Below, piece after piece: positions 1-7,636 of a stretch of DNA of 14,185 bases. Location of the stretch: positions 1 to 14,185 of the forward strand of contig JBHHXI010000078.1 in assembly GCA_046756945.1 (NCBI GenBank). The letters are read 5' to 3'. This DNA is from JACZQZ01 sp046756945. Its GTDB lineage: Bacteria; Pseudomonadota; Alphaproteobacteria; Rhodospirillales; 2-02-FULL-58-16. A program made the translations under genes and the position numbers. The notes below the pieces were generated by a model. It saw only the letters and a program-made list of their open reading frames with translations. It had not been told where the DNA came from and did no database searches. Each line of letters opens with the position of its first letter. Position 1 is the first letter of the stretch.

Positions 1-649
1 CCGCGGCGCGCAAGCCGGCGATGGCGGCCCGGTAATCGCCGCCGGCGAAGACGGCGCTGCCGGCGACCAGGACATTGGCCCCGGCCGCGACGACCTCCCT
101 GGCGGTGTCGGCGTTGATGCCGCCGTCCACCTCGAGCTCGATCGGGCGCTCGCCGATCATGGCGCGGATGCGCCGCACCTTGTCGACCTGGGAGCGGATG
201 AATTCCTGGCCGCCGAATCCGGGATTGACCGTCATCACCAGCACCAGGTCCACCTTGTCGAGCACGTGCTCGATGACCGATTCCGGCGTCGACGGGGTCA
301 ACGATACCCCGGCCTTCCTGCCCAGCGAGCGGATCACCTGCAGGCTGCGGTCCAGGTGCGGGCCGGCCTCGTAGTGTACCGTGATGATGTCGCTGCCGGC
401 GTCGGCGAACGCGCTCAGGTAAGGATCGGCGGGCGCGATCATCAGATGCACGTCGAGGGGTTTGACCGTGTGCGGCCGCAGCGCCTTCACCACGTCCGGG
501 CCGATGGTGATGTTGGGCACGAAGTGGCCGTCCATCACGTCGACGTGCACGTAGTCGCAGCCGGCCTCGTCGATGGCCCGCACCTCTTCGCCCAGCCGCG
601 CGAAGTCGGCCGACAGGATGGACGGCGCGATCTTGACCGGGGTGCTCAC
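1..649 (-). CDS. rpe: Ribulose-phosphate 3-epimerase (3' end off window)
   Basis: Interconverts ribulose 5-phosphate and xylulose 5-phosphate, the epimerase step of RuBP regeneration in the Calvin cycle and of the pentose phosphate pathway; cytosolic TIM barrel. The visible 216 residues begin MSTPVKIAPSILSADF, the family's N-terminal signature. The metal and catalytic residues are present: H35, D37 and D40 in HVDVMDGHFVPN, H68 in DVHLM, and D175 in EVDGGIN, plus the NPGFGGQ phosphate loop. The family is usually about 220-225 residues, so only a few codons are missing at the left edge. The start is GTG, whose last two bases are shared with the TGA stop of cbbS (GTGA, 4-base overlap), which implies translational coupling. 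No alternative start fits the conserved N-terminus better. It is the last visible gene of the operon. Confidence 0.96.
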   Translation of the reverse strand, partial: MSTPVKIAPSILSADFARLGEEVRAIDEAGCDYVHVDVMDGHFVPNITIGPDVVKALRPHTVKPLDVHLMIAPADPYLSAFADAGSDIITVHYEAGPHLDRSLQVIRSLGRKAGVSLTPSTPESVIEHVLDKVDLVLVMTVNPGFGGQEFIRSQVDKVRRIRAMIGERPIELEVDGGINADTAREVVAAGANVLVAGSAVFAGGDYRAAIAGLRAA

Positions 650-1002
650 GACCCCTTACCGCGATAGATGACCATGCAGGCGCCCAGGGTCTGACGGTGG
701 TTGTCATAGGCGATCAGGCGGACGTGGTGGTGCGGGTTGGCCTTGTGGCAGGCCCGGGCTTCCCCGAGGATGGCGTCGACGCCTTTTTCGCCGAACATGG
801 GCAGCTTCCACATATACCAGTAGTCGTCCATGGTGCGGGCCGGTTCCACATGCTCGATGGCCGGGTTCCAGCCCTGGGAAACGATGTATTCCACCTGCTT
901 GCGGATGCGCCCGGCGTCCATCGTCGGCAGGTACGAAAACGTCTCCAGCTTGCGCCCGGAAGGGTCGTCCATCGGCGACCCGTAGTCCTGGACCTTGCTC
1001 AT
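646..1002 (-). CDS. cbbS: RuBisCO small subunit (form I)
   Basis: Small subunit of the L8S8 form I RuBisCO; it caps the octamer of large subunits and supports catalysis and specificity. 118 residues. Typical small-subunit stretches are ETFSYLP near the N-terminus, QVEYIVSQGWNPAIEH, and DDYWYMWKLPMFGE, followed by CHKANPHHHVRLIAYDN. The short length and the absence of a C-terminal extension fit a proteobacterial form IA partner. The ATG at 1000-1002 is chosen over longer upstream starts because MSKVQDYGSPMDDPS matches the expected N-terminus and AAAGGA precedes it; longer versions would run back into cbbL. It lies 61 bases downstream of cbbL and overlaps rpe by 4 bases. Confidence 0.97.
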   Translation of the reverse strand: MSKVQDYGSPMDDPSGRKLETFSYLPTMDAGRIRKQVEYIVSQGWNPAIEHVEPARTMDDYWYMWKLPMFGEKGVDAILGEARACHKANPHHHVRLIAYDNHRQTLGACMVIYRGKGS

Positions 1003-1034
1003 GCGGTTCCATCCTTTCGTTGCGGTCGTGCGTT

Positions 1035-1048
1035 CCGCCTTCCGGCGG
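1035..1048 (-). other. Intercistronic hairpin between cbbL and cbbS
   Basis: On the transcribed strand CCGCC-GGAA-GGCGG forms a 5-bp GC stem closed by a GNRA tetraloop. It lies in the 61-base gap between cbbL and cbbS with no U-tract, so it is not a terminator. A role in mRNA processing or stability is only inferred. Confidence 0.35.
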
Positions 1049-1063
1049 GCCGGTCCGGAGCGA

Positions 1064-2494
1064 TCATGCCGTCGCCGTCGCCCGGGCATGGTCGAGCGCG
1101 TCCACGGTGTCGAATTCGAACCTGATCTCTTTCCAGGTTTCCAGGGCCGCCTTGAGCTCGGGGCTGTGCCTGGCGGCGGCGCGCAAGACATCGCCGCCCT
1201 CCTTTTCCACGTCCCGGCCCTGGTTGCGGGCCTCGACGCAGGCCTCCAGCGCCACCCGGTTCGCGGTGGCGCCGGCGGCATTGCCCTGGGGATGGCCCAA
1301 CGTGCCGCCGCCGAACTGGAACACGGCGTCGTCGCCGAAGATGCCGACCAGCGCCGGCATGTGCCAGACGTGAATGCCGCCCGAGGCCACCGGAAACAGC
1401 CCCGGCATGGCGCCGAAGTCCTGGTCGAAGAAGACGCCGCGCGAGCGGTCTTCCTTGATCTCCCTGTCGCGCATGAAGTCGATCCACCCGAGGGTCGCCT
1501 CGCGGCTGCCCTCCAGCTTGCCGACCACCGTGCCCGAATGCAGGTGGTCGCCGCCGGAAAGCCGCAGGCATTTGGCGAGCACCCGGAAATTGATTCCGTG
1601 GTCGGGGTTGCGGTCGATGACCGCGTGCATGGCGCGATGGATGTGCAGGAGAACCCCGTTGTCCCGGCACCAGTTGGCGAGCGTCGTGTTGGCGGTGAAC
1701 CCGGCGGTCAGGTAATCGTGCATGATGATCGGCATGTCCAGGGACTTGGCGTGCTCCGCCCTTTTCAGGGTTTCGTCCATGGTGGCGGCGGTGACATTGA
1801 GGTAGTGGCCCTTGCGCTCGCCGGTTTCCCGCTCCGCCTTGTGCACGGCCTCGGCGACGAAGTCGAAGCGCTGCTTCCAGCGCATGAAGGGCTGGGAGTT
1901 CACGTTTTCATCGTCCTTGGTGAAATCGAGGCCGCCGCGCAGGCACTCATAGGTTGCCCGGCCGTAGTTCTTGGCCGACAGGCCCAGCTTGGGCTTGATC
2001 GTGCAGCCGAGCAGGGGACGGCCGTACTTGTTCATGATGTCGCGCTCGACCTGGATGCCGTGGGGCGGCCCGCCGCAGGTCATCACGTAGGCCAGGGAAA
2101 AACGGATGTCCTCCAGGCGCAGGCTGCGGATGGCCTTGAAGCCGAAGACGTTGCCCACCAGCGAGGTGAGCACGTTGACCACGGACCCCTCTTCGAACAG
2201 GTCGATGGGATAGGCAACGAAGGCATAGTACGCGGCGGCGTCGCCGGGGACCGGCTCGACCCCATACGCCCTCCCCTTGTAATGGTCGAGGTCGGTCAAC
2301 AGATCGGTCCACACCGTCGTCCACGTGCCGGTGGACGATTCCGCCGCCACCGCGGCGGCCGCCTCTTTCGGGTCCACGCCCTCCTGGGGTACGAACTTGA
2401 AGCAGGCGAGCAAATCGGTGTCGCTGGGCGTGTAGTCGGGTTGCCAGTAGGTTTCCCGGTAGGCCTTCACGCCGGCGCTATAGGTCTTGTCCAA
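1064..2494 (-). CDS. cbbL: RuBisCO large subunit, form IA
   Basis: Catalytic subunit of ribulose-1,5-bisphosphate carboxylase/oxygenase, which fixes CO2 onto RuBP to give two 3-phosphoglycerates. 476 residues, normal form I length. The catalytic set is intact: K167 and K169 in TIKPKLGLS, the carbamylated lysine K193 with D195/E196 in GGLDFTKDDENVNSQPF, H286 in HIHRAMHAV, K326 in VVGKLEG, SGGIHVWHMPAL (371-382), and GGGTLGHP. The N-terminus DKTYSAGVKAYRETYW, the motif RDIMNKYGRPLLGCTIKPK and FFDQDFGAMPG place it in form IA rather than the red-type form IC. The only start that fits the conserved N-terminus is TTG at 2492-2494, with GAGGAG 6 bases upstream; I see no in-frame ATG or GTG just upstream. 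It lies 85 bases after the aldolase and 61 before cbbS. No cbbQ/cbbO activase or carboxysome genes are in the window. Confidence 0.98.
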   Translation of the reverse strand: MDKTYSAGVKAYRETYWQPDYTPSDTDLLACFKFVPQEGVDPKEAAAAVAAESSTGTWTTVWTDLLTDLDHYKGRAYGVEPVPGDAAAYYAFVAYPIDLFEEGSVVNVLTSLVGNVFGFKAIRSLRLEDIRFSLAYVMTCGGPPHGIQVERDIMNKYGRPLLGCTIKPKLGLSAKNYGRATYECLRGGLDFTKDDENVNSQPFMRWKQRFDFVAEAVHKAERETGERKGHYLNVTAATMDETLKRAEHAKSLDMPIIMHDYLTAGFTANTTLANWCRDNGVLLHIHRAMHAVIDRNPDHGINFRVLAKCLRLSGGDHLHSGTVVGKLEGSREATLGWIDFMRDREIKEDRSRGVFFDQDFGAMPGLFPVASGGIHVWHMPALVGIFGDDAVFQFGGGTLGHPQGNAAGATANRVALEACVEARNQGRDVEKEGGDVLRAAARHSPELKAALETWKEIRFEFDTVDALDHARATATA

Positions 2495-2500
2495 TGGTTT

Positions 2501-2506
2501 CTCCTC
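2501..2506 (-). promoter_or_regulatory. Ribosome binding site that fixes the cbbL TTG start
   Basis: GAGGAG on the minus strand, 6 bases before TTG. The same GAGGAGAA core precedes the aldolase and tkt ATGs, which supports this assignment and therefore the non-ATG start of cbbL. Confidence 0.75.
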
Positions 2507-2524
2507 TTCGCTGGCCGCCTGGGT

Positions 2525-2544
2525 GGCGCGTCATCCGTCGCGCC
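2525..2544 (-). other. Intercistronic hairpin upstream of cbbL
   Basis: GGCGCG and CGCGCC, 8 bases apart, can form a 6-bp stem in the 85-base gap between the aldolase stop and cbbL. There is no U-tract. It could mark an mRNA 5' end or processing point that sets cbbLS levels apart from the upstream genes; this is inference. Confidence 0.3.
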
Positions 2545-2579
2545 GGGATCGGTGGTGCCGGCCGGCCTTCGTCGTCGCG

Positions 2580-3605
2580 TCAGGCGGCGCGGAGCTCTTT
2601 CTCCATCTCGCCGGTATAGGCACCCTTGCACGCCGCGCTGTTGAACTTGGCGCGGTAAAAGAGAGCCTGCTGGGCGGATTCGGTGTTGTCGGCGGCGCCG
2701 TTCCAGCGTTTCAAGGCCATATCCTGAAGCGCCCGGCCGTAGGAAAAGCTGAGCTTCCACGGATGGGATCCGGCGTTCATGGCGTTCAGGTGTTCCGTCG
2801 CCGTGGTGTCGCTTTGCCCGCCCGAGAGGAACACGATCCCCGGTACCGCCGCCGGCACGGTGCGGCGCAGGCAGCGGACCGTGCGCTCGGCCACCTCGCC
2901 GACGCCCGCCTGCCCGGGGCAGTCGGTGCCGGAGATCACCATGTTGGGCTTGAGCAGCATGCCCTCCAGCATCACGCCGTGGTCGAACAGGGCATCGAAC
3001 ACCGCATGCAGGGTGGCCGCCGTGACCTCTTCGCAGCGGTCGATGTCGTGGGCGCCGTCCATCAGCACCTCGGGCTCGACGATCGGCACCAGGCCGCCTT
3101 CCTGGCACAGCCGGGCATAGCGGGCCAGCGCGTGGGCGTTGGCCCCGATGCAGTAGGCGCTCGGGATGCCGGCGCCGATCCTGATCACGGCGCGCCACTT
3201 GGCGAAGCGGGCGCCGAGCTCGGCGTATTCGGCGACGCGGGCGCGCAGCCCGTCCAGGCCCTCGGTCACCGTCTCCTCGGGGGCGCCGGCCAGGGGCTTG
3301 GCGCCGGCGTCGACCTTGATCCCGGGCATGATCCCCTGGCGCGTGAGCGCGTCGCGCAGCGGCGTGCCGTCGGATGCCTCCTGGCGGATGGTTTCGTCGA
3401 ACAGGATGGCGCCGCTGATGAACTCTCCCAGCCCGGGGGTGGTGAACAGGGTTTCGCGGTAGGCGCGGCGGTTGTTCTCGGTCGACTCGACGCCGATTTT
3501 GTCGAAACGCTTGGTGATGGTGGGCGTGCTCTCGTCGGCAGCCAGGATACCCTTGCCGTCGGCGACCATTGCTTGAGCCGTCGATCCAAGCTGCTCTGTG
3601 GTCAT
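2580..3605 (-). CDS. fba: Fructose-bisphosphate aldolase, class I
   Basis: Condenses DHAP with glyceraldehyde 3-phosphate to fructose 1,6-bisphosphate, and with erythrose 4-phosphate to sedoheptulose 1,7-bisphosphate, in RuBP regeneration. 341 residues of the class I (Schiff-base) fold. D24 lies in GKGILAADES and K136 in AKWR. E177 lies in VEPE, and the Schiff-base lysine K219 is in LEGMLLKPN, the class I signature. FLSGGQSD (259-266) and the GSHPWKLSFSYGRALQ phosphate-binding segment follow. There is no sign of the zinc-binding histidines of class II. The ATG at 3603-3605 has AGAGGAG 8 bases upstream; the longer open frame to 3659 has no support. It lies 40 bases after tkt. Many proteobacterial cbb operons carry a class II CbbA here, so a class I enzyme is a notable substitution. 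Confidence 0.95.
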   Translation of the reverse strand: MTTEQLGSTAQAMVADGKGILAADESTPTITKRFDKIGVESTENNRRAYRETLFTTPGLGEFISGAILFDETIRQEASDGTPLRDALTRQGIMPGIKVDAGAKPLAGAPEETVTEGLDGLRARVAEYAELGARFAKWRAVIRIGAGIPSAYCIGANAHALARYARLCQEGGLVPIVEPEVLMDGAHDIDRCEEVTAATLHAVFDALFDHGVMLEGMLLKPNMVISGTDCPGQAGVGEVAERTVRCLRRTVPAAVPGIVFLSGGQSDTTATEHLNAMNAGSHPWKLSFSYGRALQDMALKRWNGAADNTESAQQALFYRAKFNSAACKGAYTGEMEKELRAA

Positions 3606-3645
3606 TGCTGGTTCTCCTCTTCCGTTGGCGCCGGTCGCGTCCGCA

Positions 3646-5676
3646 TTACAGCCGCGCACGGGCCGCCGTTACAACATTCTCCGCGGTGATGCCGAAGTGT
3701 TCGAACAACGCGCCGCCGGGCGCCGACGCGCCGAACCCGGTCATGCCGACGAAGGCGCCGTCCGTGCCCAGGTAGCGCCCCCAACCCAGGGAAACCGCGG
3801 CCTCGACCCCGACCCTGACGGAGCCCGGAGGACCAAGAACGCGCTCGCGGTATGTCGTGTCCTGGGCGTCGAACAGCTCCCAGCACGGCATGGATACCAC
3901 GGCCGTCGGGATACCGTCGTCCCCCTGCAGGATCTGGCGCGCATCGAGGGCGACGGCAACCTCCGAGCCGGTGGCAAGAAGGGTGACCTTGCGTTCCCCG
4001 CCTTCCGCCTCGGCCAGCACATAGGCGCCGCGGGCGCTCAGGTTCTCGTCCGTATGCCTGGTGCGCAGCGGCGCCAGCGCCTGGCGGGTGAGCACCATGG
4101 CCGAAGGCGTGGCGTCCTGGCCAAGGGCGACGGCCCAGCACTCGGCGGTTTCCACCGCGTCGGCCGGACGCAGCACGTTCAGGTTGGGGATGGCGCGCAG
4201 GGCGGCCAGCGTCTCCACCGGCTGGTGGGTCGGGCCGTCTTCGCCGAGGCCGATGGAATCGTGGGTGAGGACGAAGATCACCCGCTGCTTCATCATGGCG
4301 CACAGGCGGATGGAAGGCCGCATGTAGTCGGCGAAGATGAGGAAGGTGCCGGCGTAGGGGATGAGCCCGCCGTGCAGGGCCATGCCGTTCATCGCCGCCG
4401 CCATGGCGTGTTCGCGCACGCCGTAATGCATATAGCGGCCGGAAAAATCCGTGCCCGTGACCGGCGCGGTGCATTTGGTCCGGGTGTTGTTGGAGCCGGT
4501 GAGGTCGGCTGACCCGCCGATCATCTCGGGGATGGCGTCGGTGAGCACCTCCAGCGCCTCGCCCGACGCTTTCCGCGTCGCCCATTTGGGCTGCTCGTCG
4601 GCGAGCCGGCGCTTGTGCCCATCCAGGGCGGCCTGCCATCCGGCGGGCAGGGTGCCCGCCATCATGCGCCGGAACTCGGCCCGCGGGGCCGGCTCCATCG
4701 CCTCGACGCGGGCCTCCCAGGCGGCGCGGACGGCGGCGCCCCGGTCCCCCACGTCGCGCCACGCCGACAGCACCGTCTCCGGCACGACGAAGGGCGCATG
4801 GGGCCAGCCCAGCTTTTCGCGGGCGCCGGCGATCTCTTCCGCGCCCAGGGGCGCGCCGTGGGTGGCAGCGGTGCCGGCCTTGCTCGGCGCCCCGTACCCG
4901 ATGGTGGTCCGGCAGCCGATGAGGGACGGCCCGGCCGAGGCGCGGGCCGTCTCTATGGCCGCCGCCACGGCTTCCCCATCGTGACCGTCCACCGCCTGGA
5001 CATCCCAGCCGCAGGCCCGGAAACGGGCAAGCTGGTCGTCGGAGACCGAAAGGTCCGTGGAGCCGTCGATGGAGATGCGGTTGTCGTCCCACAGCATGAT
5101 CAGCTTCGACAACCCGTAGTGGCCGGCGAGCGAGATGGCCTCGTGGCTGATGCCTTCCATCAGGCAGCCGTCACCGCACAGCACGTAAGTGTAGTGATCG
5201 ACGGCGCCGTCGCCGAAGCGGGCGTTCAGCAGACGCTCGGCCAACGCCATGCCCACCGCGTTGCCGATCCCCTGCCCGAGCGGCCCGGTGGTGGTCTCGA
5301 TGCCCGGCGCGTGGCCGTATTCCGGGTGTCCCGCCGTCTTCGATCCGAGTTGGCGGAAGTTTTTCAGCTCCTCCAGGGTCATGCCCTCGTACCCCGTGAG
5401 ATAGAGCAGCGCATACAGCAGCATCGAGCCGTGGCCGGCCGACAGCACGAAGCGGTCGCGGTCCTCCCACCGGGGGGCGGACGGGTCGAACTTCAGGTAC
5501 CGGGTGAACAGCACCGTGGCCACGTCGGCCATGCCCATGGGCATGCCGGGATGGCCCGAGCTGGCCTTTTCGACCCCATCCGCGGCGAGAAAGCGGATGG
5601 CGTTGGCCATGTCCTGGTGGGTGGCCATTGCCCCGGTTTCTGTTCGCATGGCCGTCTCCGGTTGTGCAGCCGTCAT
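3646..5676 (-). CDS. tkt: Transketolase
   Basis: TPP enzyme moving two-carbon units among F6P, S7P, G3P, E4P, X5P and R5P in RuBP regeneration. 676 residues, full length for a bacterial transketolase. The Pyrophosphate domain shows GHPG (41-44), GHGSM (81-85), the TPP/Mg motif with GDG at 168-170 and NNR-like DDNRISIDG (197-205), and THGAPLG (272-278). The pyrimidine domain has GGSADLTGSNNT (387-398) and the catalytic glutamate E422 in GVREHAM, then GEDGPTHQPVETL (478-490). The C-terminal domain follows to residue 676. The ATG at 5674-5676 is preferred over an upstream in-frame ATG at 5709 because it has a strong GAGGAG 9 bases upstream, whereas 5709 lies inside prk. The prk stop TGA forms the front of this ribosome site, so the two genes are probably translationally coupled. 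Confidence 0.97.
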   Translation of the reverse strand: MTAAQPETAMRTETGAMATHQDMANAIRFLAADGVEKASSGHPGMPMGMADVATVLFTRYLKFDPSAPRWEDRDRFVLSAGHGSMLLYALLYLTGYEGMTLEELKNFRQLGSKTAGHPEYGHAPGIETTTGPLGQGIGNAVGMALAERLLNARFGDGAVDHYTYVLCGDGCLMEGISHEAISLAGHYGLSKLIMLWDDNRISIDGSTDLSVSDDQLARFRACGWDVQAVDGHDGEAVAAAIETARASAGPSLIGCRTTIGYGAPSKAGTAATHGAPLGAEEIAGAREKLGWPHAPFVVPETVLSAWRDVGDRGAAVRAAWEARVEAMEPAPRAEFRRMMAGTLPAGWQAALDGHKRRLADEQPKWATRKASGEALEVLTDAIPEMIGGSADLTGSNNTRTKCTAPVTGTDFSGRYMHYGVREHAMAAAMNGMALHGGLIPYAGTFLIFADYMRPSIRLCAMMKQRVIFVLTHDSIGLGEDGPTHQPVETLAALRAIPNLNVLRPADAVETAECWAVALGQDATPSAMVLTRQALAPLRTRHTDENLSARGAYVLAEAEGGERKVTLLATGSEVAVALDARQILQGDDGIPTAVVSMPCWELFDAQDTTYRERVLGPPGSVRVGVEAAVSLGWGRYLGTDGAFVGMTGFGASAPGGALFEHFGITAENVVTAARARL

Positions 5677-5689
5677 ATATGCGTTCTCC

Positions 5690-6628
5690 TCAGATAGCGT
5701 AATGGCCAATCGCCGCTTTCACCATTTGATAAGTGATCAAGAGCTGCGAGAGCTCCAACGGGTGGCTCAGGGTGCGTTTGTTCTTGTCGTCGGTAAACTT
5801 GCCGACGTTCTCGCGCAGGTGTCCGGCCTCGGGAATCAGGTCCCACAGGAGATCCTCCATGGCCTTCGCCCGCTTGTCGTTAATGTCGCCGGAAATGTCG
5901 AGAACGTCCACCGGCTTTCCGTCGACGTCGCGGGCCAGTTCCAGCCGGAAGCCGTTCCTGACGCCGGCATCGAGGATCGGCGTAAGGTCCGGGTGGGGCA
6001 GGGTCGGGCGCAGAATATGCCGCACGTTGAGGCCGGCGCCGGTTTCCTCCACATTGCCTTGGGGCGGATAGAAGTTGACGACCATATCGGCGAAGGTGCG
6101 TTGCGGCTGGATGAAGTTGATACTTTTATCCATGCGATGTTCCAGGGATTCCTTGACCTGCTCGACCGTGTAGCCCCGCTTGCCGGTGTCGCGCTGGATC
6201 TTCCATTTGACGCGCAGATCTTCCTGGGGCTCCAGGAAGACCTTGACGTCGTAGCAGTCGCGCAGGGCCCGGGTGGAATAACCGAGCAGGCCTTCGAGGA
6301 TAATGTATTCCTTCGGCTCCACGTACTCCGGTGCATCCAGGGTGCCGCCGTCGTGATTGTAGACGGGTTTGAGGATCGCCTCGCCCCGGCGCAGGGCATG
6401 GACGTGCTGTTCGAGAATGTCAATGTAGTTGCCCTCCGGATCAAGCGCCGAGATACCGTTCTCTGCCCGCTCCCGCCGTGAAAACCTGTGGTAGTCGTCG
6501 GTGCACATGGTCGCCACCTTGTCGGGGCCGAGGACCTGGGAAAGGCCGGCGGTCAGCGTCGTCTTGCCCGCCGCCGAATCGCCGACGATGCCAAGAATGA
6601 TGGGACGGTTGATACGCTTGAACGGCAT
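5690..6628 (-). CDS. prk: Phosphoribulokinase (non-classical subgroup)
   Basis: Phosphorylates ribulose 5-phosphate with ATP to RuBP, the committed step that feeds RuBisCO. 312 residues. Walker A is GDSAAGKTT (16-24); TDDYHR (43-48) carries the acidic residue expected as catalytic base; NYIDI and KPVYNHDGG are the sugar-phosphate segment; IILEGLLGY (109-117) is Walker B-like. The sequence differs from the roughly 290-residue octameric proteobacterial CbbP, which has a GSSGAGTT-like P-loop, and looks closer to the class II-like kinases; this subgrouping is from memory. The plant-type regulatory cysteine in the P-loop is absent (alanine), so light/thioredoxin control of that kind is unlikely. 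The start has an unusual poly-G/poly-A leader (6633-6646). It sits 27 bases after glpX and 13 before tkt. Confidence 0.93.
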   Translation of the reverse strand: MPFKRINRPIILGIVGDSAAGKTTLTAGLSQVLGPDKVATMCTDDYHRFSRRERAENGISALDPEGNYIDILEQHVHALRRGEAILKPVYNHDGGTLDAPEYVEPKEYIILEGLLGYSTRALRDCYDVKVFLEPQEDLRVKWKIQRDTGKRGYTVEQVKESLEHRMDKSINFIQPQRTFADMVVNFYPPQGNVEETGAGLNVRHILRPTLPHPDLTPILDAGVRNGFRLELARDVDGKPVDVLDISGDINDKRAKAMEDLLWDLIPEAGHLRENVGKFTDDKNKRTLSHPLELSQLLITYQMVKAAIGHYAI

Positions 6629-6632
6629 GATC

Positions 6633-6646
6633 TTTTTTCCCCCCCC
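6633..6646 (-). promoter_or_regulatory. G8-A6 homopolymer pair in the prk ribosome site
   Basis: On the transcribed strand eight G are followed by six A and GATC, then the prk ATG. The G-run is the only Shine-Dalgarno-like sequence for prk, and the A-run is most of the spacer. Both tracts are prone to slippage, so spacing and strength could vary. Confidence 0.6.
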
Positions 6647-6655
6647 ACTTAAATG

Positions 6656-7636
6656 TCAGGCCGAATCGCCACGGCGATGGAAGGTGGTGAGGACCTGACG
6701 CTCGCCCGCCGTGCCGGCGATAAAAAGGCTCTGGATGCGTTCGTGATGTTTGGTCCGCTCCACCCCTTCGAACAGAAGGCCGGTGGTGATTCCCGTCGCA
6801 CAGAAGTACACCTCGTCCGACCGCACAAGGTCCTCCACCGGACGCCAGGTGCCGGTGTCCATCCCGGTCTTCCTGACCTCGGCCTTTTCCGTCGCCAGTT
6901 GCGGATCGAGGCGGCCCTGGAACTCGCCGCCGAGGGCGCGAATGGCGGAAGCCGATATGATTCCCTCCAGCGTACCGCCCGTGCCCATAAGGGCGTCGAT
7001 GCCGGAATCCGGGATCGCCGCCATCAGCGCCCCGGCCACGTCGCCGGCGGGATAGAGTGCCACCCGCGCGCCGGCGCCGTGGATGCTTTCCACCAGTCGC
7101 CGGTGGCGCGGCTTCTCCAGGACGAAAACGGTGATCTCGCCAACCGGCTTGTCGAGCACCCGGCTCAAGGTATCGAGCTTTTCGGCGACCGGCGCGGTGG
7201 GATCGATCCTGCCCCGGGCGGCCGGCGGCGCGACGAATTTCTCCATGTAGAATGCCGGGCCGGGATCGAACATGGAACCGCGTGGCGCCATGGCGATCAC
7301 CGCCATGGCATTGGTCATGCCCTTGGCGACATAGCTTGTTCCCTCGAGCGGATCGATGGCGATGTCGAACTTCGTCCGGTGGCCCGGGTCGCCCAGTTGC
7401 TCGCCCTTGTAAAACCCCGGTGAGGTCCCTTTGTCGCCCTCGCCGACGACGACGACGCCGTCGATGGGAAGTTTGGAAAGCTGCACCCTCATGGCCTCCG
7501 CCGCCGCCACGTCACCCCGGTGTTTCTCGCCACGACCGATCCAGTCGTAGGCGGCAAGGGCGGCGGCCTCGGTTGCGGTGCGCAAGCCGTAGATCAACAG
7601 CGGCCAGGACGTCTGCTCTTTGATCCCGGCACCCAT
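6656..7636 (-). CDS. glpX: Class II fructose-1,6-bisphosphatase / sedoheptulose-bisphosphatase (GlpX family)
   Basis: Hydrolyses fructose 1,6-bisphosphate to F6P; GlpX enzymes in autotrophs often also act on sedoheptulose 1,7-bisphosphate, which the operon would need. 326 residues, normal for the family. Metal and substrate motifs are VVVGEGDKG (62-70), DIAIDPLEGT (91-100) and the later GTGGTLEGI phosphate loop. The GEGDKG version replaces the usual GEGEID-type motif, but the acidic ligands remain. The ATG at 7634-7636 has a strong GGAGG site 6 bases upstream. It is the first gene of the operon; the 146 bases before it separate it from the regulator gene and probably hold the operon promoter. 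A class I FBPase (Fbp) is more usual in proteobacterial cbb operons. Confidence 0.95.
   Translation of the reverse strand: MGAGIKEQTSWPLLIYGLRTATEAAALAAYDWIGRGEKHRGDVAAAEAMRVQLSKLPIDGVVVVGEGDKGTSPGFYKGEQLGDPGHRTKFDIAIDPLEGTSYVAKGMTNAMAVIAMAPRGSMFDPGPAFYMEKFVAPPAARGRIDPTAPVAEKLDTLSRVLDKPVGEITVFVLEKPRHRRLVESIHGAGARVALYPAGDVAGALMAAIPDSGIDALMGTGGTLEGIISASAIRALGGEFQGRLDPQLATEKAEVRKTGMDTGTWRPVEDLVRSDEVYFCATGITTGLLFEGVERTKHHERIQSLFIAGTAGERQVLTTFHRRGDSA

Noticed and set aside
995..3689. Long plus-strand open frames (up to 549 codons) opposite cbbS, cbbL and the aldolase
   Set aside because: They lie antisense to genes with intact catalytic motifs, and their translations are Gly/Arg/Val/His-rich text without domains. 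High GC content keeps stops rare.
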